Under the pieces are notes generated by a model that did no database searches, was not told where the DNA came from, and was given only the letters and a program-made list of their open reading frames with translations. A stretch of DNA of 34,988 nt from Hyphomicrobiales bacterium. Its GTDB lineage: Bacteria > Pseudomonadota > Alphaproteobacteria > Rhizobiales > Rhizobiaceae. This document shows, piece by piece, positions 30,544 to 34,988 of the stretch. The position numbers and the translations under genes are program-made. Positions within the stretch are counted from its first letter, which is position 1. Every line of letters begins with the position of its first letter. The stretch covers positions 1-34,988 of the forward strand of contig UBQW01000055.1 of NCBI GenBank assembly GCA_900467745.1. Reading direction: 5' to 3'.

Positions 30544-31689
30544 TCAATCGTCATCGTCGTCCTCGCCGGCAATCGTGCCGGTAAGCCGCATGCCCTCGAT
30601 CCAGGTGGCGCCGTTCTCGCGGATCACCTTGCGCGGCCGCACCCCGCAGCGCTCGCGCACGGCCTCCGCCAGCTGCGCCGAATGGGTGACGATCCACACC
30701 TGGCTGCTCTTCGATGCCGTCGCGATCATATCCGCCAGCGGCTCCAGCATGTCGGGATGCAGGCTCGCTTCCGGCTCATTGAGCGCGATCAGCGGCGGCA
30801 GGCGATAGGACAGCAGCGCTGCCGCCAGCCCGAGAAAGCGGATCTGCCCGTCGGATAGCTCGCGCGGCTGGAACACCCGGTGCGGAAAATCGGGAAAGGC
30901 GAGCCCGAACGACGCCGTCTCTTCCGGCTCCGGCACCACGAGCCGCGCGCCACCGAAGGCCGAGGCGACCACACGATCGAGATCGACGGTATCCTGCCGC
31001 GTATGCCTCAGCGTCGCGAACACCGCCGCCAGATTGGCGCCGTCCTCGTCCAGCATCGGCCCGGTCACGGCCAGGCAGGGCTGGCGCAGCGGCGAGGCGC
31101 GGTCGGTGCGGAAGCCATGAAAGAAGCGCCAGTTGGCCACCACTCGGCGAAAGGCGGCGATTTCGGGAAAATGCCCGGCATCGCCAAGCAGCGCCATCGC
31201 CGTCTCGGATGTCAGCGCCTGATCCGGATAATCCTGCATTCGCCCGGCGCTATCGCGCACCTGGATGGAAGGCCCCGCCCGCTTCATCATAACAACCGGC
31301 CGGCCGTGATCGACAATCAATTCCTCGGCCTTCACCTGCGGCTCCAGCGGAAAGCCGGCCGCCGCCTCTGGCGGACGCAACCCGACCTCGACCCTGTAGC
31401 GAAACGTAACGGCTCGCTCCTCGTCCAGAAGCTCGACCTCCAGCCTTACCCGCGCCGGCCCTTCATTCTGCTTGCGCGTGCCCGACCACAGCACCGAGAA
31501 CATGCCGCCCTCGGCCGCAAGCTCGCGCACCAGCCGCCCGGTGACGGCCGCCTGCACCAGCTGCAGCGCACGATAGAGATTGGATTTGCCGACACCGTTC
31601 TCGCCGAGAAACAGCGAGGTCTCCGACAGATCCATGCGGATCGAGCGGAGCGACCGGTAATTCTGGGCGAACATGGAGCGGAGTTGCAT
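30544..31689 (-). CDS. AAA (SMC/RecF-like, AAA_21) ATPase, COG4637-like
   Basis: The 381-residue protein is a split ABC/SMC-type ATPase: Walker A G-E-N-G-V-G-K-S (29-36), a middle beta/helical insert of about 230 residues, signature E-L-S-D-G-Q (277-282), Walker B I-A-L-N-E-P-E (301-307) and an H-loop T-H-S (335-337). Asn replaces the usual Asp before the catalytic Glu, which I recall as common in this group. The C-terminus ends in a run of acidic residues. There is no nuclease or transmembrane domain. Function is unknown; relatives occur both as lone housekeeping genes and in defence loci. It starts 21 bp after the acyltransferase gene and precedes priA by 54 bp. Confidence 0.85.
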   Translation of the reverse strand: MQLRSMFAQNYRSLRSIRMDLSETSLFLGENGVGKSNLYRALQLVQAAVTGRLVRELAAEGGMFSVLWSGTRKQNEGPARVRLEVELLDEERAVTFRYRVEVGLRPPEAAAGFPLEPQVKAEELIVDHGRPVVMMKRAGPSIQVRDSAGRMQDYPDQALTSETAMALLGDAGHFPEIAAFRRVVANWRFFHGFRTDRASPLRQPCLAVTGPMLDEDGANLAAVFATLRHTRQDTVDLDRVVASAFGGARLVVPEPEETASFGLAFPDFPHRVFQPRELSDGQIRFLGLAAALLSYRLPPLIALNEPEASLHPDMLEPLADMIATASKSSQVWIVTHSAQLAEAVRERCGVRPRKVIRENGATWIEGMRLTGTIAGEDDDDD

Positions 31690-31710
31690 GCCCCGCTTTA
31701 CCTCATCCGC

Positions 31711-32658
31711 TCAGCGAAATGAATGGGCATCGGCCATCTCGGGAAGGCTTGGCTCGACGAGAGGCTGGAACCGCGCGTCGCCATCGAGTTTCAGCGCCTC
31801 GACGGTGTGCGTCTCCAGCGCCCTTGTGACATCGTTGATATCGCCATCAAGATGCTCGACCGGGATCATGTCGCCGATGATGAAATCGAAGCGGTCGCCG
31901 CGCTTGTTGAGGAGCTCGTGGAACACCGTCATGTCGCGCAGCTCCGTCGACCACTTGGCGAACCAGTAGAACAGCCCGGAATTGCGCGCCGTCATATGAA
32001 CAGGCAGGATCGGCAGATTGTACTTGCGCGCCAGCCCGACGGCCGACGTCTTCCACGGCCGCTCGTTAAGCCGGCCGTTCGCCCAGTAGGCGATGCGCCC
32101 GGAGGGAAACAGCACCGTCGCCTTGCCCTCGCGCACCGCATGGTTGGTCAGCTGCAGCGTCTCGCGCGCCTTCAATTTGCTCTTGTGCTCGTCGCGCCAT
32201 TCCACAGGAATGATCATCTCGGCAAAGCGCGGATTGACGCGCACCGCATCGCGGTTGGCGAATACCATCATATCGGGCCGCCGCGTCTTCAGCAGATCGA
32301 ACACCGCGACGCCATCGGCGATCCCCGTCGGATGGTTGCTGACGAGAATGAAGCCGCCCTTGTCGGGAATCCGCTCGGCATTGGTCACGCCGATATCGAG
32401 ATTGAGCAAATTGCTCATATACTCGAAGCACTGGAAGCCCGGCATGTTGGCGATGTCGTTGGCGAAGGTCATCGCCTTGTTGTAGCGCAGCAGCGTATAG
32501 AGAAACGGCCGCATGACGGGCCACAGCGGGTGGCCGACGATGCGTTGTCCGCGTTCGGCGATCAGCGTGTCGACGATATGTCCGGGTCTGCCTTGGGAAA
32601 CGAGCGCGATCGTTTCTGCGAATTGTCCGAATGCCGTCGTGGGTTGGCGCCGTGCCAT
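31711..32658 (-). CDS. Lysophospholipid acyltransferase family protein
   Basis: The 315-residue protein has an LPLAT core: S-N-H-P-T-G-I-A-D-G (His109, Asp115; an HX5D variant of the usual HX4D), F-A-N-R-D substrate block near 133-137 and F-P-S-G-R (184-188) in place of F-P-E-G-T-R. This pattern fits the hemolysin/OlsF-like acyltransferase group rather than PlsC. The acyl acceptor is unknown; glycerolipid or aminolipid are options. ATG 32658 has AGGA 7 nt upstream; the frame can extend to 32745 but would overlap the start region of the divergent xerC. Confidence 0.82.
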   Translation of the reverse strand: MARRQPTTAFGQFAETIALVSQGRPGHIVDTLIAERGQRIVGHPLWPVMRPFLYTLLRYNKAMTFANDIANMPGFQCFEYMSNLLNLDIGVTNAERIPDKGGFILVSNHPTGIADGVAVFDLLKTRRPDMMVFANRDAVRVNPRFAEMIIPVEWRDEHKSKLKARETLQLTNHAVREGKATVLFPSGRIAYWANGRLNERPWKTSAVGLARKYNLPILPVHMTARNSGLFYWFAKWSTELRDMTVFHELLNKRGDRFDFIIGDMIPVEHLDGDINDVTRALETHTVEALKLDGDARFQPLVEPSLPEMADAHSFR

Positions 32659-32800
32659 GCAAGATCCTGCCTCGTTGGGAAACCAGTTATCGCGATTATT
32701 ATGATCGAAGCATGACAGGCACTTGGCCGATGTTAGCGATTCCATAACCGTCCCTCAGGCAAAATTGGCGGTCTGGCTGGCAAATTCAAGAGGCGGAAAC
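32659..32800. promoter_or_regulatory. Divergent region between the acyltransferase gene and xerC
   Basis: These 142 bp separate the two chosen starts. They include an AT-rich stretch (ttatcgcgattattatgatc, 32687-32706) that is the best place for promoters. I see no repeated operator. Confidence 0.4.
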
Positions 32801-33736
<936 letters not shown>

Positions 33737-33838
33737 TCCTTTGTTAACCTGTTCCCTTAAAGGAATATGGTGACGCGGGCGGGTAAAACCTGACGCTTGA
33801 ACTCGTTCAGCTTCGAACAACGTGACCGGAACACCATC

Positions 33839-34927
33839 ATGACGATCTCCCTCGGCCACCGCAGCCTTTCCATCGCCTTGCCGGCTCGTTTCGGCAACAT
33901 CGTGCTCTGGCTGATCGCCGCCGCCCATGTGCTGGCCGCAGCACTCCTGATCGCCACCCTCGTCTCCATCTCGCCGGCGTCAGCCGCGGACGACGCAAGC
34001 TGCACCGGCCGCAACATCCTCGATGACCTGAAAGTAAGCGACCCCGCGCGCTACGAGCAGGCGGTGAAGGAAGCCGACGCCGTGCCGAACGGCAAGGGCA
34101 TTTTCTGGAAGATCGAAAAGCCGGGCATCAAGCCGTCCTGGCTGCTCGGCAGCATGCACGTCACCGATCCGCGCGTCCTCGACCTGCCGCCGCGCACCAA
34201 GGCCGCCCACGATGCCGCCGATACCATCGTGATCGAATCCGACGAGATCCTCGACGAGAAGAAGGCCTCGGCGGCCCTGATGATGAAGCCCGACCTGATG
34301 ATGTTCACCGACGGCACGACCATCGACAAGCTCTTGTCGCCCGAAGATTACACCCGCCTCGAGGCCGGCCTGAAGACGCGTGGCATTCCGCTCGCAGCCG
34401 TCTCGCGCATGCGCCCGTGGATGATCTCGAGCGTCGTGGCGCTACCCGCCTGCGAAATGGCCCGCAAGGCAAAGGGCGTCCAGTTCCTCGACCAGAAGAT
34501 CGCCACCGACGCGGCCGCCCAGGGCAAGCAGGTCAAGGGCCTCGAGACGCTCTCCGAGCAGCTGCAGGCCATGGCCGAGCTCCCCACCGAGTTCCACATG
34601 AAGTCGCTGATCGAAACGCTCGAACTCGGCTCGAAGATGAACGACGTGGTCGAGACCATGACCGATCTCTACCTCTCCGGCGATATCGGCATGACCATGC
34701 CGATGCTGAAGACGGTGACGCCCGAGGGCGCCGACGACAGCAGCGACTACGCCGCCTTCGAACAGCGCATCATCCTCGACCGCAACAAAATCATGGCCGA
34801 ACGCGCCGCCCCGATCCTGGCCACCGGCAACGTCTTCATGGCCGTCGGCGCGCTGCATCTGCCGGGCGAAGGTGGCGTGATCGAACTGCTGCGCAAGCAG
34901 GGCTTTACGGTGACGGCGGTGAATTGA
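33839..34927 (+). CDS. TraB/GumN family protein, exported
   Basis: The 362-residue protein has a hydrophobic signal region ending in S-P-A-S-A-A-D-D (cleavage near residue 49) and a TraB/PrgY/GumN-type domain: W-L-L-G-S-M-H-V-T-D-P near the start of the domain and G-A-L-H-L-P-G-E-G-G-V-I-E-L-L-R-K-Q-G-F at the end. These paired G-x-x-H motifs are the proposed metal/catalytic residues of the family, some members being proteases; the substrate here is unknown. ATG 33839 is chosen because a normal signal peptide starts there; TTG 33797 would add 14 polar residues. It follows xerC by 102 bp. Confidence 0.85.
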   Translation: MTISLGHRSLSIALPARFGNIVLWLIAAAHVLAAALLIATLVSISPASAADDASCTGRNILDDLKVSDPARYEQAVKEADAVPNGKGIFWKIEKPGIKPSWLLGSMHVTDPRVLDLPPRTKAAHDAADTIVIESDEILDEKKASAALMMKPDLMMFTDGTTIDKLLSPEDYTRLEAGLKTRGIPLAAVSRMRPWMISSVVALPACEMARKAKGVQFLDQKIATDAAAQGKQVKGLETLSEQLQAMAELPTEFHMKSLIETLELGSKMNDVVETMTDLYLSGDIGMTMPMLKTVTPEGADDSSDYAAFEQRIILDRNKIMAERAAPILATGNVFMAVGALHLPGEGGVIELLRKQGFTVTAVN

Positions 34928-34930
34928 GGG

Positions 34931-34988
34931 CCAACCACGAGTCTCTTCTCCCCCGCGGGGAGAAGGTGCCGGCAGGCGGATGAGGGGG
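34931..34988. repeat. RIME-like palindromic repeat, cut by the window edge
   Basis: It begins ccaaccacgagtctcttctc and continues with a ccccgcgggg hairpin, gaaggtgccggcaggcggat and gaggggg, matching 18956-19020 in the same orientation. The gene before it ends 3 bp upstream. Confidence 0.75.

Noticed and set aside
30544..32658. A defence system built on the AAA ATPase
   Set aside because: No nuclease, toxin or other effector is adjacent, base composition matches the core genome and the flanking genes are housekeeping; kept only as a low-level possibility.

Overview
The window is ordinary chromosomal core sequence from a high-GC alphaproteobacterium, almost certainly family Rhizobiaceae and probably genus Rhizobium. 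Three things point there: gene order (argH-lipoprotein-lysA-DUF4175, ftsE-ftsX-YdcF-plsC, and an F1-only atpHAGDC operon lacking the F0 genes), a CpdR-type single-domain response regulator, and several palindromic intergenic repeats of the kind scattered through rhizobial genomes. No tRNA, rRNA, transposase, phage gene or CRISPR array was seen. Coding density is high. No gene-free stretch exceeds 300 bp; the longest (18857-19139, 16566-16820, 27552-27805, 1943-2178) hold palindromic repeats, hairpins or leaders.

Layout. 1-1942 (+): the 3' part of etfA, then a 3-hydroxybutyryl-CoA dehydrogenase. 2179-2841 (-): a membrane-anchored TlpA thioredoxin, divergent from 2884-8831 (+), which holds argH, an LptM-like lipoprotein, lysA and a 918-residue membrane protein of the DUF4175/TIGR02302 family with a Gln/Gly-rich tail. 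8921-9409 (+) is an unknown protein that converges, through a strong hairpin, on a CpdR-like regulator (-). hpt (-) lies between two copies of a 45-bp palindromic repeat. A DUF3426-like membrane protein (-) is divergent from ftsE-ftsX-YdcF-plsC (+, 11601-14927). A ChaC-type gamma-glutamylcyclotransferase (-) is divergent from a DUF2125 protein (+).

16821-19880 (-): a methyltransferase, hisC and tyrA, the last two overlapping by 4 bp. The methyltransferase is divergent from gloB and a cupin (+). An ArsR-type regulator and an SDR oxidoreductase (-) follow. 22588-27551 (-) is the atpHAGDC operon, ended by a clear terminator. Upstream on the same strand are a DUF4345 membrane protein, priA, an AAA ATPase and an acyltransferase. 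The acyltransferase is divergent from xerC (+) and a secreted TraB/GumN-type protein (+).

Functionally this is housekeeping: fatty-acid/butyrate oxidation, arginine, lysine, tyrosine and phenylalanine-linked synthesis, purine salvage, respiratory ATP synthesis, replication restart, chromosome dimer resolution, division and envelope maintenance. I found no convincing new multi-gene system. The less understood items are the DUF4175 protein beside an LptM-like lipoprotein, the zinc-ribbon-less DUF3426-like protein opposite ftsEX, the unknown 162-residue protein, the AAA ATPase/acyltransferase pair and the mosaic of palindromic repeats.
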